DNA of 64,000 bases from Agromyces bracchium (GCF_009709675.1 NZ_WMLB01000022.1:62001-126000); one strand, 5' to 3'. Counted from the first letter of the stretch, positions 16,483 through 26,410 are shown. Notes: a model not told the origin generated them from the sequence alone. Numbers and translations are program-made.

Positions 16483-16542
16483 GGTGCACACTCCCGTGAA
16501 TAGACATGTCGCCCCAGCGTCTGCCGGGGCGAATCCCCAATT

Positions 16543-17034
16543 CTACCGAAGCCAGCAGTTCGAGATCAAACCGGTGTTCGCCTCCTGCGCCGTGCGCACG
16601 GTCTCGGTGAACGTCCGCAGCGGTCGGTCGGATGCCGGGATCTCGACGACCTTCCACCCCACGACGGTGAAGTCCTCGTTGTAGGCCTGCACGATGCACG
16701 CCGTGGCGTTGCCCGAGGGCACCGAGAGGCGCCAGGTCACCTCGACCGCACGCGTGTCGAGCAGTTCGTGGCCGAGGTCGGTGGCCTGCACGAGCGGCTT
16801 GCTGCCGTCGAGGCCCGCCCACACCACCCAGGAGACGAGGACCACCGCGAAGGCGATCGCGGCGCCGACGAGGACGAACCGGTCGCGACGGCGACGGGCC
16901 GGGGTCCGGCCGTAGCGGCCGGCGAGGTCGGATGCCGCGGGCGCGTCGCCCTGTGCAGCGCCGGCGGCGGCGGCGGCGACGCCGTCGAGTGCGGCGTCCT
17001 CGGCCGCCGCGTCGGCGGACTCGCGTGGGGGCAC
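16543..17034 (-). CDS. DUF4307 single-pass membrane protein
   Basis: 163 residues. A disordered Ala/Asp-rich N-terminus, GRYGRTPARRRRDR, one TM (about residues 53-74), then an extracytoplasmic beta domain with two cysteines (TACIVQAYNEDFTVVGWK; ISNCWLR at the very end) that may form a disulfide. DUF4307 is an actinobacterial family of unknown function found beside greA and mca. GTG start. The basic stretch before the TM predicts the N-terminus in the cytoplasm. Confidence 0.85.
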   Translation of the reverse strand: MPPRESADAAAEDAALDGVAAAAAGAAQGDAPAASDLAGRYGRTPARRRRDRFVLVGAAIAFAVVLVSWVVWAGLDGSKPLVQATDLGHELLDTRAVEVTWRLSVPSGNATACIVQAYNEDFTVVGWKVVEIPASDRPLRTFTETVRTAQEANTGLISNCWLR

Positions 17035-17107
17035 CGCGCGGCTCCTTCCCGGGTGGATCGTCTAGGCTTGGCTCCCAGCCTAACCGTCCGTCCCTGAAGG
17101 GAATCCG

Positions 17108-17152
17108 ATGCTCGTCGCGTCCGCCGTCACCACTCGCGGAGACCGTCGATGA
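17108..17152 (+). CDS. Possible 14-residue leader peptide ORF
   Basis: ATG 17108 opens a 14-codon frame (MLVASAVTTRGDRR) preceded by AAGGGA about 6 nt upstream, and its TGA overlaps the ATG of the next gene (ATGA). It could be a translated leader coupling expression of the membrane protein, or a remnant of a gene lost from this position. Nothing in the peptide is recognisable. Confidence 0.3.
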   Translation: MLVASAVTTRGDRR

Positions 17153-17469
17153 GCCCCGCGCTCGCGTCGGCGTTCACGTTCGTCGCGGCCGCCGAGGAGG
17201 AGTTCGACCCGAACGACGTGACCCCCGGCGTGGTCGGCTTCATCGCGACGATCCTCATCATGGTCGCGGTGCTGCTGCTCGTGCTCGACATGGTCCGCCG
17301 CATCCGCCGGGTCAACTACCGCGCGGAGGCGCGCGAGCGCATCGAGGCGGAGGAGGCCGCCGCGGCCGAGGCGGCGGCCGGGAACGTCACGTCGGCCGAC
17401 GACGCGTCCGAGGTGCAGGCGGATGCCGCGGCATCCGATGCACCGCCCGCCGACCGCGACGAGCGGTAG
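17149..17469 (+). CDS. Small single-pass membrane protein (mca-associated type)
   Basis: 106 residues. Short N-terminus with EEEFDPNDVTPGVVGFIATILIMVAVLLLVLDMVRRIRRVNYR giving one TM (about residues 27-48) followed by a basic, then Ala/Glu-rich helical tail ending in an acidic disordered segment. A similar small membrane protein (Rv1083 in Mycobacterium tuberculosis) sits between mca and trhA, so family context is good although its function is unknown. No strong ribosome site precedes ATG 17149; translation may depend on the overlapping 14-codon frame. Confidence 0.75.
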   Translation: MSPALASAFTFVAAAEEEFDPNDVTPGVVGFIATILIMVAVLLLVLDMVRRIRRVNYRAEARERIEAEEAAAAEAAAGNVTSADDASEVQADAAASDAPPADRDER

Positions 17470-17515
17470 CGCTCGAGCCGTACGCCGGCGACTCGCCGCC
17501 GCCCGGCGCCGCCCG

Positions 17516-18313
17516 TCAGCCCCCGTGGTAGGCGGGCTGGATCGCGATGAGCAGCGTCGCCGCCCAGTGGCACATGAACGCCAGCACCGTGCACACGTGG
17601 AAGATCTCGTGGAAGCCGAAGTGGCCGGGCCACGGGTTCGGCTTCTTCAGGCCGTACACGACGGCGCCGATCGTGTAGAGCACGCCGCCCACGATCACGA
17701 GCACCATCATCGCCACGCTCGCCGCGAGCAGGTCGCCGAGGTACATCACGGCGGCCCAGCCGAGCAGCACGTAGATCGGCACGTAGAGCCAGCGCGGCGC
17801 GCCGATCCAGAACACACGGAAGGCGATGCCGACGAGCGCGCCGCCCCACACGAGCACCAGAAGGAGGAGGCCCTTCTCGGGCGGAAGCGCGAGGACCGAC
17901 AGCGGGGTGTAGGTGCCGGCGATCAGCAGGAAGATGTTCGCGTGATCGATGCGCTTCAGGATCACCTTCGTGCGCGGCCGCCAGTTGAACCGGTGGTACA
18001 GGGCCGAGTTGCCGAAGAGCAGCATCGAGGTCAGCATGAAGACCGCCGAGGCCCACTTCGCGGCCGGGCCGTCGGCGAGGACGATGAGCACGATGCCCGC
18101 CGCGATCGTGAGCGGGAAGGTCGCGGCGTGGATCCAGCCCCGCCACGACGGCTTGACGTCGGTCGGATGCTCCGGCGAGGCATCGATGAGGGGGAGGTTC
18201 GGCAGGTCGGGGCCGAGACGTTCGTCGGCCGCGACCGCGGCGTCGGCGCGATCGAGTTCGGCCACCGGTCGATGCAGGTGCTCGGCGACGTCTTCTGGCT
18301 CGCGCTGGGTCAT
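17516..18313 (-). CDS. trhA: Hemolysin III/TrhA family seven-TM protein (PAQR-like)
   Basis: About 265 residues. After a 55-residue hydrophilic N-terminus come seven TM segments with the PAQR-family signatures: WIHAATFPLTI in TM1, SALYHR (first His), DHANIFLLIAGTYTP (Asp-His), and FGFHEIFHVCTVLAFMCHW with two further His residues. The conserved Ser-His-Asp-His set suggests a metal-dependent hydrolase. Its bacterial role is proposed to be membrane lipid homeostasis. ATG 18313 or GTG 18319 could be the start. Divergent from uppS. Confidence 0.88.
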   Translation of the reverse strand: MTQREPEDVAEHLHRPVAELDRADAAVAADERLGPDLPNLPLIDASPEHPTDVKPSWRGWIHAATFPLTIAAGIVLIVLADGPAAKWASAVFMLTSMLLFGNSALYHRFNWRPRTKVILKRIDHANIFLLIAGTYTPLSVLALPPEKGLLLLVLVWGGALVGIAFRVFWIGAPRWLYVPIYVLLGWAAVMYLGDLLAASVAMMVLVIVGGVLYTIGAVVYGLKKPNPWPGHFGFHEIFHVCTVLAFMCHWAATLLIAIQPAYHGG

Positions 18314-18376
18314 GGTCACAGCGTAGGACGAGCCCCATCACGGCTTGCTGTGAGTGTCCGATCGCGTGCGGGGGAG

Positions 18377-18382
18377 TAGCGT
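18377..18382 (+). promoter_or_regulatory. -10 box, leaderless promoter of uppS-like gene
   Basis: TAGCGT ends 6 nt before GTG 18389, with no ribosome site in between. Confidence 0.6.
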
Positions 18383-18388
18383 GGTCGG

Positions 18389-19174
18389 GTGCAGACGAGC
18401 GATCAGCGCCCCGGTCGCGGCCTCCTCTATCGGCTCTACCAGAACCGGCTCCGCCGGGAACTCGACCAGGCGGAACTCCCACGACACGTGGCCATGATCA
18501 TCGACGGCAACCGTCGGTGGGCGAAGCAGCTGGGCTACGACTCGGCCGCGCACGGCCATCGCGCCGGCGCGGCGAAGATGCGGGAGTTCCTCGAGTGGTG
18601 CGACGACCTCGGGATCTCCGTGGTGACGCTGTACCTGCTCTCGGCCGACAACCTCGGCAACCGGACCTCGGAGGAGCTCGCCGACCTCATCGAGATCATC
18701 GCCGAACTCGCCGAGGAGCTCAGTCACTACCGCGACTGGCGCGTCCAGCACGTCGGGTCCGACGCCGGCCTCCCCGAGCCGCTCGTCGCCGCGCTCGACG
18801 CCGCCGAGCACCGCACCGAGGGCAAGAAGGGCCTGCACGTCAACCTGGCGGTCGGCTACGGCGGGCGGCGCGAGATCACCGACGCGATGCGCTCGATCGT
18901 GGCATCCCACCATGCCGAGGGCCGCAGCCTGGAGGACCTCGCCGAGTCGCTCACGCCCGAGCTGATCGGGGAGCACCTCTACACCGGCGGACAGCCCGAC
19001 CCCGACCTCGTGATCCGCACCTCGGGCGAGCAGCGCCTCAGCGACTTCATGCTGTGGCAGGCCGCGCACAGCGAGTTCTACTTCGTCGAGGCGCTCGGCC
19101 CCGACCTCCGCGAGGTCGACTTCCTGCGCGCCATCCGCGACTACACGCGCCGACACCGTCGCTTCGGCGGCTGA
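18389..19174 (+). CDS. Isoprenyl transferase (cis-prenyl transferase, UppS family)
   Basis: 261 residues. The catalytic motif reads MIIDGNRRWAK with Asp39; SGEQRLSDFMLWQAAHSEFYFVE near the C-terminus is the conserved region V that binds IPP. Enzymes of this family elongate allylic diphosphates in cis to make carriers for cell-wall synthesis. The DGNRRWA form and the trhA neighbourhood match M. tuberculosis Rv1086, a short-chain Z-farnesyl diphosphate synthase, better than the long-chain enzyme with DGNGRWA, so a short product is possible. Transcribed from a leaderless-type promoter. Confidence 0.9.
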   Translation: MQTSDQRPGRGLLYRLYQNRLRRELDQAELPRHVAMIIDGNRRWAKQLGYDSAAHGHRAGAAKMREFLEWCDDLGISVVTLYLLSADNLGNRTSEELADLIEIIAELAEELSHYRDWRVQHVGSDAGLPEPLVAALDAAEHRTEGKKGLHVNLAVGYGGRREITDAMRSIVASHHAEGRSLEDLAESLTPELIGEHLYTGGQPDPDLVIRTSGEQRLSDFMLWQAAHSEFYFVEALGPDLREVDFLRAIRDYTRRHRRFGG

Positions 19175-19235
19175 TCGCGCACACGTGCCGATCAGGATTC
19201 TGTCAGGATATGCCTCGGAGAAGGGGGCACCGCCC

Positions 19236-20354
19236 GTGAGCATGGACGACTACCTGGCCGGGTTCGGCGAGGAACCCGGCTACCTCGACTACGCCCGGGT
19301 GGGCCCGCTGGCGCGCGTCGCGGCGGAGGAGACCCTGGCGTTCACGCAGGTGCTCGAGCGCGCACGCCACGGCAGCATGGAGGCCTTCGCCCAGCAGGAC
19401 CGGCGGCTCCGCGAGGCGGCATCCGCCTTCACCGGCATCGCGGCCGACCGCATCGTCGCGATCCCGAACACGTCGACGGGCCTCATGCACGCGATGTTCG
19501 GGCTGACCGGCACCGTGCTCCTCTCGCCGGGCGAGTTCCCGAGCGTGCCGATCGCCGCGGTGCGGGCGAACGAGGCGCTCCACTCGGTGCAGCCCGCGTG
19601 GCTCGAGACCGACCACGGCAAGGTGACCCCGGGCCTGATCCGCGACCAGCTCGAGTCGAACGTCGCCGCGGTCGCCGTCAGCCTCGTCGACAGCCGGACC
19701 GGCTACCTGTGCGACCTCGAGGGCATCCGCCAGGTGATCGGCGACCGGCTCCTCATCGTCGACGCGATCCAGGGCTTCGGCATCGTCGATGCGCCGTGGG
19801 AGGTCGCCGACGTCGTCGTCACCGGCGGGCAGAAGTGGTGCCGCGCCGGGTGGGGCACGGGCGTCATGGCCCTCTCCGAGCGGGCGGCCGAGCGGCTCAC
19901 GCCCGTGTTCTCCGGGTACACCGGCACGACCGACGACGAGGTGTGGGACGAGGTGCCGCCGCCCGCGCCCGGCGCGCGGGCGTTCCGCGTGTCCAATCCC
20001 GACCCGATCGCGGGGGCCCGCTTCGCGGCCGCGCTCGAGGAGCTCGCCGAGGTCGGCGTGGCGGCGGTCAACGCCCGCGTGGCCGAGCACGTCAGCCGAG
20101 TGATCGACCTCGCCGACGAGTTCGCCGTCCCGGTCGTGAGCTCCCGCGACGAGCGGGAGCGCGCCGGCATCGTGGTGCTCGAGCCCGAACCCGAGCAGGT
20201 CACCGTGCTCACGGCCTCGCTGCACAACCACGGCCTGACCACGACCACGCGACTCGGCACCGTGCGCCTCGGCGTGCACGCGGCGCTCCACGAGGAGACC
20301 GTCGAGATGCTGCGCGGCGCCTTCGTCTCGTTCAACACCGCCGCGGCGTACTGA
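19236..20354 (+). CDS. Class V aminotransferase-fold PLP enzyme
   Basis: 372 residues. PLP-binding Lys200 in VVVTGGQKWCRAGWG and Asp176 in LLIVDAIQGFG match the class V (cysteine desulfurase/isopenicillin epimerase-like) fold. No desulfurase Cys loop is seen. Substrate is unknown; relatives include kynureninase-like and serine-glyoxylate enzymes. GTG 19236 is chosen because AAGGGGGC lies 8 nt upstream; ATG 19242 is the alternative. Follows uppS by 61 bp in the same direction. Confidence 0.82.
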   Translation: MSMDDYLAGFGEEPGYLDYARVGPLARVAAEETLAFTQVLERARHGSMEAFAQQDRRLREAASAFTGIAADRIVAIPNTSTGLMHAMFGLTGTVLLSPGEFPSVPIAAVRANEALHSVQPAWLETDHGKVTPGLIRDQLESNVAAVAVSLVDSRTGYLCDLEGIRQVIGDRLLIVDAIQGFGIVDAPWEVADVVVTGGQKWCRAGWGTGVMALSERAAERLTPVFSGYTGTTDDEVWDEVPPPAPGARAFRVSNPDPIAGARFAAALEELAEVGVAAVNARVAEHVSRVIDLADEFAVPVVSSRDERERAGIVVLEPEPEQVTVLTASLHNHGLTTTTRLGTVRLGVHAALHEETVEMLRGAFVSFNTAAAY

Positions 20355-20558
20355 GCCCTCGCGTTCGAGCCGTCGCGCTCCGAGCCGCCGATTGTGAACA
20401 GCGGATGTCGCGCCGCGTGTCGCTTCGGCGGATGTCGCCGGTCGGACGTACCGTCAGGACATCGGGCAAGGCGCCCGGTCGAGTCGGCTCGTGAACCGCT
20501 CGTGGGAGGATCGCCGGCCGGCGCGTGAGCCGAGCGAGAGCTCGGGGCAGGAGCGGTC

Positions 20559-21947
20559 GTGACCTCTGTCGATCCCATCAAGCCCCTCGGACCGGTCGAG
20601 CCGGAGGCGCAGCACCAGCGCCGTCCCGGCGAGGCGTCGGCCGGGGGTGCCGCGCAGGACGAGCGCACCTACGTGCTGGACACGTCGGTGCTGCTGTCGG
20701 ACCCGCGCGCCCTGTTCCGATTCGCGGAGCACCCGGTGGTGCTGCCCGTCGTCGTCATCACGGAGCTCGAGGCCAAGCGCAACGACCCCGAGATCGGGTA
20801 CTTCGCCCGAGCGGCGCTGCGGCTGCTCGACGACCTGCGCGTGCAGCACGAGCGACTGGACTTCCCGATCCCCGTCGGGGACGGCGGGTCCCTCCGGGTC
20901 GAGCTGAACCACTCGAGCCTGTCGGTCCTGCCGAGTGGCCTGCAACTGGCAGACAACGACTCGCGCATCCTCGCGTGCGCGATGAACCTCTCCAACGACG
21001 GCGTCGCCGTGACGGTCGTCTCGAAGGACCTGCCGCTGCGCATCAAGGCCGCCTCCATCGGCCTCGACGCGCAGGAGTACCGCGCCGAGCTCGCCGTCGA
21101 CTCGGGGTGGACCGGCATGGGCGAGGTCGCCCTCGGCTCGAACGACATGGCGAAGCTCTACGAGCACGAGCACCTCGAGACGGACGCGGTCGTGGGCATG
21201 CCGGTGAACACCGGACTCGTCATCCATTCCGACCGCGGGTCGGCGCTCGCCCGGGTCGTCGGCGATCGCGAGGTGCGGCTCGTCCGCGGCGACCGCGACG
21301 CGTTCGGCGTGCACGGCCGCTCGGCCGAGCAGCGCCTGGCGATCGACCTGCTGCTCGACCCCGAGATCGGCATCGTGTCGCTCGGCGGCCGCGCGGGCAC
21401 CGGCAAGTCGGCGCTCGCGCTCTGCGCGGGGCTCGAGGCCGTGCTCGAACGGCAGCAGCACAAGAAGATCATGGTCTTCCGCCCGCTCTACGCGGTCGGC
21501 GGCCAGGAACTCGGCTACCTGCCAGGCGATCAGGGCGAGAAGATGAACCCCTGGGCGCAGGCGGTCTTCGACACGCTCGGTGCGCTCGTCTCCGACAACG
21601 TGCTCGACGAGGTCGTCGACCGCGGCATCCTCGAGGTGCTGCCGCTCACGCACATCCGCGGGCGGTCGCTGCACGACGCGTACGTGATCGTCGACGAGGC
21701 GCAGTCGCTCGAGCGGAACGTCCTGCTCACGGTCCTCAGCCGCGTCGGGCAGAACTCGCGCGTGGTGCTCACGCACGACGTGGCCCAGCGCGACAACCTG
21801 CGCGTCGGCCGCCACGACGGCGTCGCGAGCGTGATCGAGACGCTGAAGGGGCATCCGCTCTTCGCCCACATCACGCTCACGCGGTCGGAGCGTTCCGCGA
21901 TCGCCGCCCTCGTCTCCGAGATGCTCGACGGCGCCGAGCTCGCCTGA
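20559..21947 (+). CDS. PhoH2-type protein (PIN domain fused to PhoH ATPase)
   Basis: 462 residues. N-terminal PIN ribonuclease domain starts at [12 protein letters not shown] with Asp41, followed by further acidic residues ([20 protein letters not shown]). The C-terminal PhoH/RecQ-like P-loop ATPase has Walker [10 protein letters not shown] at residues 276-284, and Walker [11 protein letters not shown]. In mycobacteria PhoH2 is an ATP-dependent RNA helicase/ribonuclease, sometimes with an upstream antitoxin-like PhoAT ORF; I see no clear phoAT here in the 204 bp upstream. The first 33 residues are disordered. GTG start with AGGAG at 5 nt. Confidence 0.92.
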   Translation: MTSVDPIKPLGPVEPEAQHQRRPGEASAGGAAQDERTYVLDTSVLLSDPRALFRFAEHPVVLPVVVITELEAKRNDPEIGYFARAALRLLDDLRVQHERLDFPIPVGDGGSLRVELNHSSLSVLPSGLQLADNDSRILACAMNLSNDGVAVTVVSKDLPLRIKAASIGLDAQEYRAELAVDSGWTGMGEVALGSNDMAKLYEHEHLETDAVVGMPVNTGLVIHSDRGSALARVVGDREVRLVRGDRDAFGVHGRSAEQRLAIDLLLDPEIGIVSLGGRAGTGKSALALCAGLEAVLERQQHKKIMVFRPLYAVGGQELGYLPGDQGEKMNPWAQAVFDTLGALVSDNVLDEVVDRGILEVLPLTHIRGRSLHDAYVIVDEAQSLERNVLLTVLSRVGQNSRVVLTHDVAQRDNLRVGRHDGVASVIETLKGHPLFAHITLTRSERSAIAALVSEMLDGAELA

Positions 21948-21985
21948 CGCCGGCAGCACGCCCGGCACGCGCCCCGCCCACGCAC

Positions 21986-22024
21986 GACGGCCCCGGAACC
22001 GCGAGAGCGGATTCCGGGGCCGTC
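21986..22024. terminator. Bidirectional terminator between phoH2 and fumC
   Basis: A 13-bp perfect outer stem (GACGGCCCCGGAA and its complement) continues into a 4-bp inner stem CCGC/GCGG with a GAGA loop, separated by one bulged A. It lies between convergent genes. Confidence 0.85.
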
Positions 22025-22053
22025 GGCGTTGCGTGCGAACGGATGCCGCGGGC

Positions 22054-23481
22054 TCAGCCCTGCTGCGGCGGGCGGGTCATCGAGAGCAGGTGGAGCGCCT
22101 CGTCGAGCTCGGCCTCGGTGAGCTCGCCCCGCTCGACGTGACCGAGGTCGATCACGGCCTCGCGCACGGTGATGCCCTTCGACACCGAGTGCTTCGCGAT
22201 CTTCGCCGCGGCCTCGTAGCCGATGATCTTGTTCAGCGGGGTCACGATCGAGGGTGACATGCCCGCGAGCGCCGTCGTGCGCGCCTCGTTGACCTGCAGG
22301 CCGTCGACCGTCTTGTCGGCGAGCACGCGCACCGAGTTCGAGAGCAGGCGGATCGACTCGAGGAGCGCGGTGCCCATGACGGGGATCTGCACGTTGAGCT
22401 CGAACGAGCCGGAGGCGCCCGCCCACGCGATCGTCGCGTCGTTGCCGATGACGCGCGAGGCGACCATGAGCACGGCCTCGGGCACGACCGGGTTGACCTT
22501 GCCGGGCATGATCGACGAGCCGGGCTGGAGGTCGGGGATGAAGAGCTCGCCGAGGCCCGTGTTCGGGCCGGAGCCCATCCAGCGGACGTCGTTGCAGATC
22601 TTGGTGAGGCTGACCGCGATCGTGCGCAGGGCGCCCGACGCGTCGACCAGGCCGTCGCGGTTGGCCTGGGCCTCGAAGTGGTCGGCGGCCTCGGTGATCG
22701 GCAGCTCGGTCTCCTGCTGGAGGAGTTCGATCACCAGCTGCGGGAAGCCGGCGGGCGTGTTGATGCCGGTGCCGACGGCGGTGCCGCCGAGCGGCACCTC
22801 GGCGACGCGGGGGAGCGCCGTGCGGACGCGCTCGATGCCGAGGCGGATCTGGCGGGCGTAGCCGCCGAACTCCTGGCCGAGCGTGACGGGCGTCGCGTCC
22901 ATCAGGTGCGTGCGACCGGCCTTGACGATGCCGGCCCACGCCTCCGCCTTCGCCTCGAGGGCGACCGCGAGGTGGTCGAGCGCCGGGATCAGGTCGTCGA
23001 TGAGCGCGGCGGTCACGGCGATGTGCACCGAGGTCGGAAAGACGTCGTTCGAGGACTGCGAGGCGTTGACGTGGTCGTTCGGGTGCACGGCGCTGCCGAG
23101 CTTCTGCGTCGCGATGGTCGCGAGCACCTCGTTCATGTTCATGTTCGAGGACGTGCCCGAGCCGGTCTGGTAGACGTCGACCGGGAAGTGCTCGGTGAAG
23201 CCGTGCGTGCCCGCGATGACCTCGTCGGCGGCGTCGGCGATGGCCTGCGCGAGCTGGCCGTCGAGGACGCCGAGGCGCGCGTTGGCGAGCGCAGCGGACT
23301 TCTTGATGCGGGCGAGCGCGGCGATCTGGGCGGGCTCGAGGCCGGCGCCCGAGATCGGGAAGTTCTCGACCGCGCGCTGGGTCTGCGCGCGATAGAGCGC
23401 CGCTGCGGGGACCCGCACCTCGCCCATCGTGTCGTGTTCGATCCGGTAGTCGGCGGCGTTGTCCACCACGGTGTGCTCCAC
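22054..23481 (-). CDS. fumC: Class II fumarate hydratase
   Basis: 475 residues. The superfamily signature [11 protein letters not shown] is near residue 320, with [14 protein letters not shown] near residue 107, the [17 protein letters not shown] region that includes the substrate-binding residues, and [12 protein letters not shown] with the catalytic His. It interconverts fumarate and malate in the TCA cycle, using no iron-sulfur cluster. GTG start. Preceded (on its strand) by carbonic anhydrase in an actinobacterial core gene order with DUF4245, xseBA and ispH. Confidence 0.95.
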   Translation of the reverse strand: MEHTVVDNAADYRIEHDTMGEVRVPAAALYRAQTQRAVENFPISGAGLEPAQIAALARIKKSAALANARLGVLDGQLAQAIADAADEVIAGTHGFTEHFPVDVYQTGSGTSSNMNMNEVLATIATQKLGSAVHPNDHVNASQSSNDVFPTSVHIAVTAALIDDLIPALDHLAVALEAKAEAWAGIVKAGRTHLMDATPVTLGQEFGGYARQIRLGIERVRTALPRVAEVPLGGTAVGTGINTPAGFPQLVIELLQQETELPITEAADHFEAQANRDGLVDASGALRTIAVSLTKICNDVRWMGSGPNTGLGELFIPDLQPGSSIMPGKVNPVVPEAVLMVASRVIGNDATIAWAGASGSFELNVQIPVMGTALLESIRLLSNSVRVLADKTVDGLQVNEARTTALAGMSPSIVTPLNKIIGYEAAAKIAKHSVSKGITVREAVIDLGHVERGELTEAELDEALHLLSMTRPPQQG

Positions 23482-23530
23482 TTCGATCTCGGAATACGTG
23501 CGGCGCGGCGGTGGGATGCCGCCGGCGGCG

Positions 23531-24184
23531 TCAGATGCGACCGACGACGACGTCGGTCTCGGCGCGGCCCTCGAGCAGGCGGTAGTTCGCGCCGACGACA
23601 GCCAGCGTACCCGCTGCGATCGCGTCGCTGATCACCTCGGAGCGCTCGAGCAGCTGGGAGACCGTGTTGCGGAGGTGCTCCCGGCCGACGTAGCCGGCGT
23701 CGAGGTGGTCGGTCGCGATCGGGCCCTCGTCGATGCCGGCGACCTTCCGCACCGCGGGCACGATCTCGTCGACGATGCCCCTGATGTGCGCCGGGAGCGG
23801 TGCGGCGTCCTCCGCCTGCGAGTCGATCGCCGCGCGCACCGCGCCACACTCGTCGTGGCCGAGCACGAGGATGAGGGGGACGCCGAGGACGGCGACGGCG
23901 TACTCGAGCGAGCCGAGCACCGAGTCGGAGGGGACCTGGCCGGCGTTGCGCACGACGAAGGCGTCGCCGAGTCCGACGTCGAAGATGATCTCGGCCGACA
24001 GGCGCGAGTCGCTGCACCCGAAGATCGCGACGAGCGGTCGCTGGTGGTTCGCGAGCTCGGTCCGGCGGTCGACGTCCTGTCGGGGGTGCAGGGGTGCGCC
24101 GGCCACGAACCGGGCGTTGCCGGCACGCAGCTCGCGCCACGTCTCGGCGGGGGTGGTCGGTCGTGCGGGTGCGTGCTTGCTCAC
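23531..24184 (-). CDS. Beta-class carbonic anhydrase
   Basis: 217 residues. All zinc ligands and the Asp-Arg dyad are present: C57-S-D59-S-R61 and H110-DE-C113. The enzyme hydrates CO2 to bicarbonate and is needed to supply carboxylases at low CO2. GTG 24184 is preferred because GAGGAG is 8-9 nt upstream; an ATG 15 nt further upstream overlaps that ribosome site. The start is 11 nt downstream of the DUF4245 stop, so the genes likely form one transcript reading xseA-xseB-DUF4245-carbonic anhydrase. Confidence 0.93.
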   Translation of the reverse strand: MSKHAPARPTTPAETWRELRAGNARFVAGAPLHPRQDVDRRTELANHQRPLVAIFGCSDSRLSAEIIFDVGLGDAFVVRNAGQVPSDSVLGSLEYAVAVLGVPLILVLGHDECGAVRAAIDSQAEDAAPLPAHIRGIVDEIVPAVRKVAGIDEGPIATDHLDAGYVGREHLRNTVSQLLERSEVISDAIAAGTLAVVGANYRLLEGRAETDVVVGRI

Positions 24185-24195
24185 GGCCGCTCCTC

Positions 24196-24837
24196 TCATC
24201 GCTGCGCGTCGATCGCCGGCGCGAGCGCGCCGGCGAGGGTCTCGAACTCCTCGGGGGTCGCGGTGCCGAGCACCACGAAGGTGCTCTCGCCCGCCTCGGT
24301 GACGAGCCCGTATCGCGCGTTGCCGACGTCGGCGTCGGTCTCGCGGTTGTCGTAGACCGTCCACTCGACGCCGTCGACGGTGACGACGCCGGTCGCGATC
24401 GTGTTCTTCAGCAGCTCGGCCGTCCAGGTCGGGTTCGCCCCGAGGCCCTGGTACATGCCCGCGTACTCGTCGCTCGGCGTGAGGTACCCGGCGTACCAGG
24501 CGGTGATGCCGTCGGCGTCGCGCGTGCGCAGTTCTGCCGCGTTCGAGCGCCAGCCGTCGGGCAGTTCGGGCACGGCGAGCGGTTCGTCGATGCCGACCTG
24601 CGCCTGGTCGGCGACGGAGGCCACGTCGATGTCGCGCTCGATCGGGGTGTCGCTGCGCGGCACGAGCAGCACGATGAGCGCGACCACGGCCACGCACGCC
24701 ACGAGCGAGCCGATGAGGTTGCGCAGCGTCTGCCGCTCGCGGTGCTTGCGGGACTGCTCGGCCCTGCGATCGGCCGTCTCCTGCGGGGTCTCGGGGCGGC
24801 CGAGCTCGGCGACGACCCGCGGCGCGCGCGCGGCCAT
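24196..24837 (-). CDS. DUF4245 single-pass membrane protein
   Basis: 213 residues. Cytoplasmic N-terminus, one TM (about residues 41-60, LIGSLVACVAVVALIVLLVP) and an extracytoplasmic domain with WRSNAAELR and GYLTPSDEYAGMYQGLGANPTWTAELLKNT, typical of DUF4245. The function of the family is unknown; its conserved position beside exonuclease VII and fumC/glpX in actinobacteria is its best-known property. ATG overlaps the xseB stop by 1 nt (TGATG). Confidence 0.88.
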   Translation of the reverse strand: MAARAPRVVAELGRPETPQETADRRAEQSRKHRERQTLRNLIGSLVACVAVVALIVLLVPRSDTPIERDIDVASVADQAQVGIDEPLAVPELPDGWRSNAAELRTRDADGITAWYAGYLTPSDEYAGMYQGLGANPTWTAELLKNTIATGVVTVDGVEWTVYDNRETDADVGNARYGLVTEAGESTFVVLGTATPEEFETLAGALAPAIDAQR

Positions 24838-25139
24838 CAGGCCTCGCCGCCGTCGAGGTCGAGCGCGTCGGGCGCGGTCGGTGCGCCCCCGGCGGTCGCG
24901 GAGGTACCGCCCGAGGCGGCGGCCGCCCCGGCGCGCGCCGCGTCGAGCCGCGCCTTGGCGCCGACGAGCCACTCCTCGCACCGCTGCGCGAGGGCCTCGC
25001 CCCGCTCCCACAGCGCGAGCGACTGCTCGAGCGTCGCGGAGCCCTGCTCGAGCTCGCCGACGACGCGCACGAGTTCGTCGCGCGCCTGCTCGTAGCTCAG
25101 CTCGGAGACATCCGTCGAAGTGGGGGGCATGGAGGGCAT
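24837..25139 (-). CDS. xseB: Exodeoxyribonuclease VII small subunit
   Basis: 100 residues. [52 protein letters not shown] is the two-helix coiled-coil core of XseB. A Gly/Ala/Thr tail of about 30 residues extends beyond the core. It combines with XseA to degrade single-stranded DNA into oligonucleotides. Starts 1 nt after the xseA stop (ATG 25139, or ATG 25130), so translation is coupled. Confidence 0.92.
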   Translation of the reverse strand: MPSMPPTSTDVSELSYEQARDELVRVVGELEQGSATLEQSLALWERGEALAQRCEEWLVGAKARLDAARAGAAAASGGTSATAGGAPTAPDALDLDGGEA

Positions 25140-25140
25140 T

Positions 25141-26364
25141 CTATTCGGCGTCGCCGAGCGCTCCCCGAGATGTCGCCGCGAGACGACCCTCGGCGAGCGT
25201 GATCCGCAGCCCGGTGCCCTCGGGCGCCTGCTCGGGGTCCGTCAGCACGCCGTCGTGCTCGCGCTGCACGATCGCGTACCCGCGCTGCAGCGTCGCGAGC
25301 GGAGAGAGGGCGCGCAGCTGCGAGCGGAGCTCGGCGGTCCGGACGGCGGCGCGCTCGATCGCGCGCTCCGCGAGGTCGCTGCCGCGCGCGACCCACCGGG
25401 TGACCTCCTCGGCTCGGCGGTCGATCATCCACCCCGGGTCGGCGAGCGCCGGCCGGCTCCGCAGGTGCCCGAGCCGGTCGACCTCGTGGTTCACGAGCGT
25501 CGTCACGCGCATGCGGAGGCGCGCGCGGGCCTGCTCGACCCGGATCAGCTCCTCGGCGACGTCGGGCACGACGCGCTTCGCGGCATCCGTCGGCGTCGAC
25601 GCCCTGAGGTCGGCGACCTCGTCGAGCAGGGGGCGGTCGGCCTCGTGGCCGATCGCGCTCACGATGGGGGTGGATGCCGCGGCCGCGGCCCGCACGACGC
25701 GCTCGTCGCTGAACCCCAGCAGGTTCTGGAAGTCGCCGCCGCCGCGCGCGACGATGATGACGTCGACCTCGGGGTCGGCGTCGAGGCGACGGATGGCGCC
25801 CGCCACCTCGGGCGCAGAGCGGTCGCCCTGCACCGCGGCGTACGCCATCCGGAACTCGACGGCCGGCCAGCGCAGGCGGGCGTTGCGCACCACGTCCTTC
25901 TCGGCGTCGCTGTCCCTGCCCGTGACGAGGCCGATGACCTGCGGCAGGAAGGGCAGCGGCCGCTTCCGGTCGGCGGCGAACAGGCCCTCTGCCGCGAGCT
26001 GCGCGCGCAGCCGCTCGAGCCGCTCGAGCAGGTCGCCGAGCCCCACATGGCGGAGGTCGAAGACCTGCATCGTGAGCGAGCCGCCCTTGACCCACCAGTT
26101 GGGCTTCACGAGCGCGACGGCGTGGTCGCCCGCCTTGAACTGCTCGGTGAGCTTCGCGCGCGTCGACGACCAGATCGTGAACGACACCGTGGCATCCGTC
26201 TCGAGGTCCTTCAGCTTGCCGTAGACGTTGCCGGCGGACACGCCCCACTGCGTGATCTCGCCCTCGATCCAGACGGTGCCGAGACGGTCGAGGTACTCCT
26301 TCAGCTTCGCCGAGAGCACCGAGACGGGCCAGGGCCTCTCGCGGGTGGTCGGTCCCTCGGCCAT
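25141..26364 (-). CDS. xseA: Exodeoxyribonuclease VII large subunit
   Basis: 407 residues. N-terminal OB fold ([35 protein letters not shown]), then the catalytic domain with [51 protein letters not shown] and [33 protein letters not shown], all invariant blocks. A long helical arm follows. Slightly shorter than E. coli XseA (456) because of the C-terminal region. Divergent from ispH. Confidence 0.95.
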   Translation of the reverse strand: MAEGPTTRERPWPVSVLSAKLKEYLDRLGTVWIEGEITQWGVSAGNVYGKLKDLETDATVSFTIWSSTRAKLTEQFKAGDHAVALVKPNWWVKGGSLTMQVFDLRHVGLGDLLERLERLRAQLAAEGLFAADRKRPLPFLPQVIGLVTGRDSDAEKDVVRNARLRWPAVEFRMAYAAVQGDRSAPEVAGAIRRLDADPEVDVIIVARGGGDFQNLLGFSDERVVRAAAAASTPIVSAIGHEADRPLLDEVADLRASTPTDAAKRVVPDVAEELIRVEQARARLRMRVTTLVNHEVDRLGHLRSRPALADPGWMIDRRAEEVTRWVARGSDLAERAIERAAVRTAELRSQLRALSPLATLQRGYAIVQREHDGVLTDPEQAPEGTGLRITLAEGRLAATSRGALGDAE

Positions 26365-26397
26365 GCGCCTCCCAGCGGCCCGTCATCATCGCCCGCG

Positions 26398-26403
26398 TAG
26401 GAT
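26398..26403 (+). promoter_or_regulatory. -10 box, leaderless promoter of ispH
   Basis: TAGGAT ends 7 nt before GTG 26411. The in-frame ATG at 26402 lies inside the box, which argues against that start. Confidence 0.65.
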
Positions 26404-26410
26404 GGCACCC

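Noticed and set aside
16482-16491. GreA start at the upstream ATG
   Set aside because: The ribosome site GGGAGTG overlaps that region and fits ATG 16482.
19185-19235. Upstream start for the class V aminotransferase
   Set aside because: The extension contains the ribosome site itself and is not protein-like.
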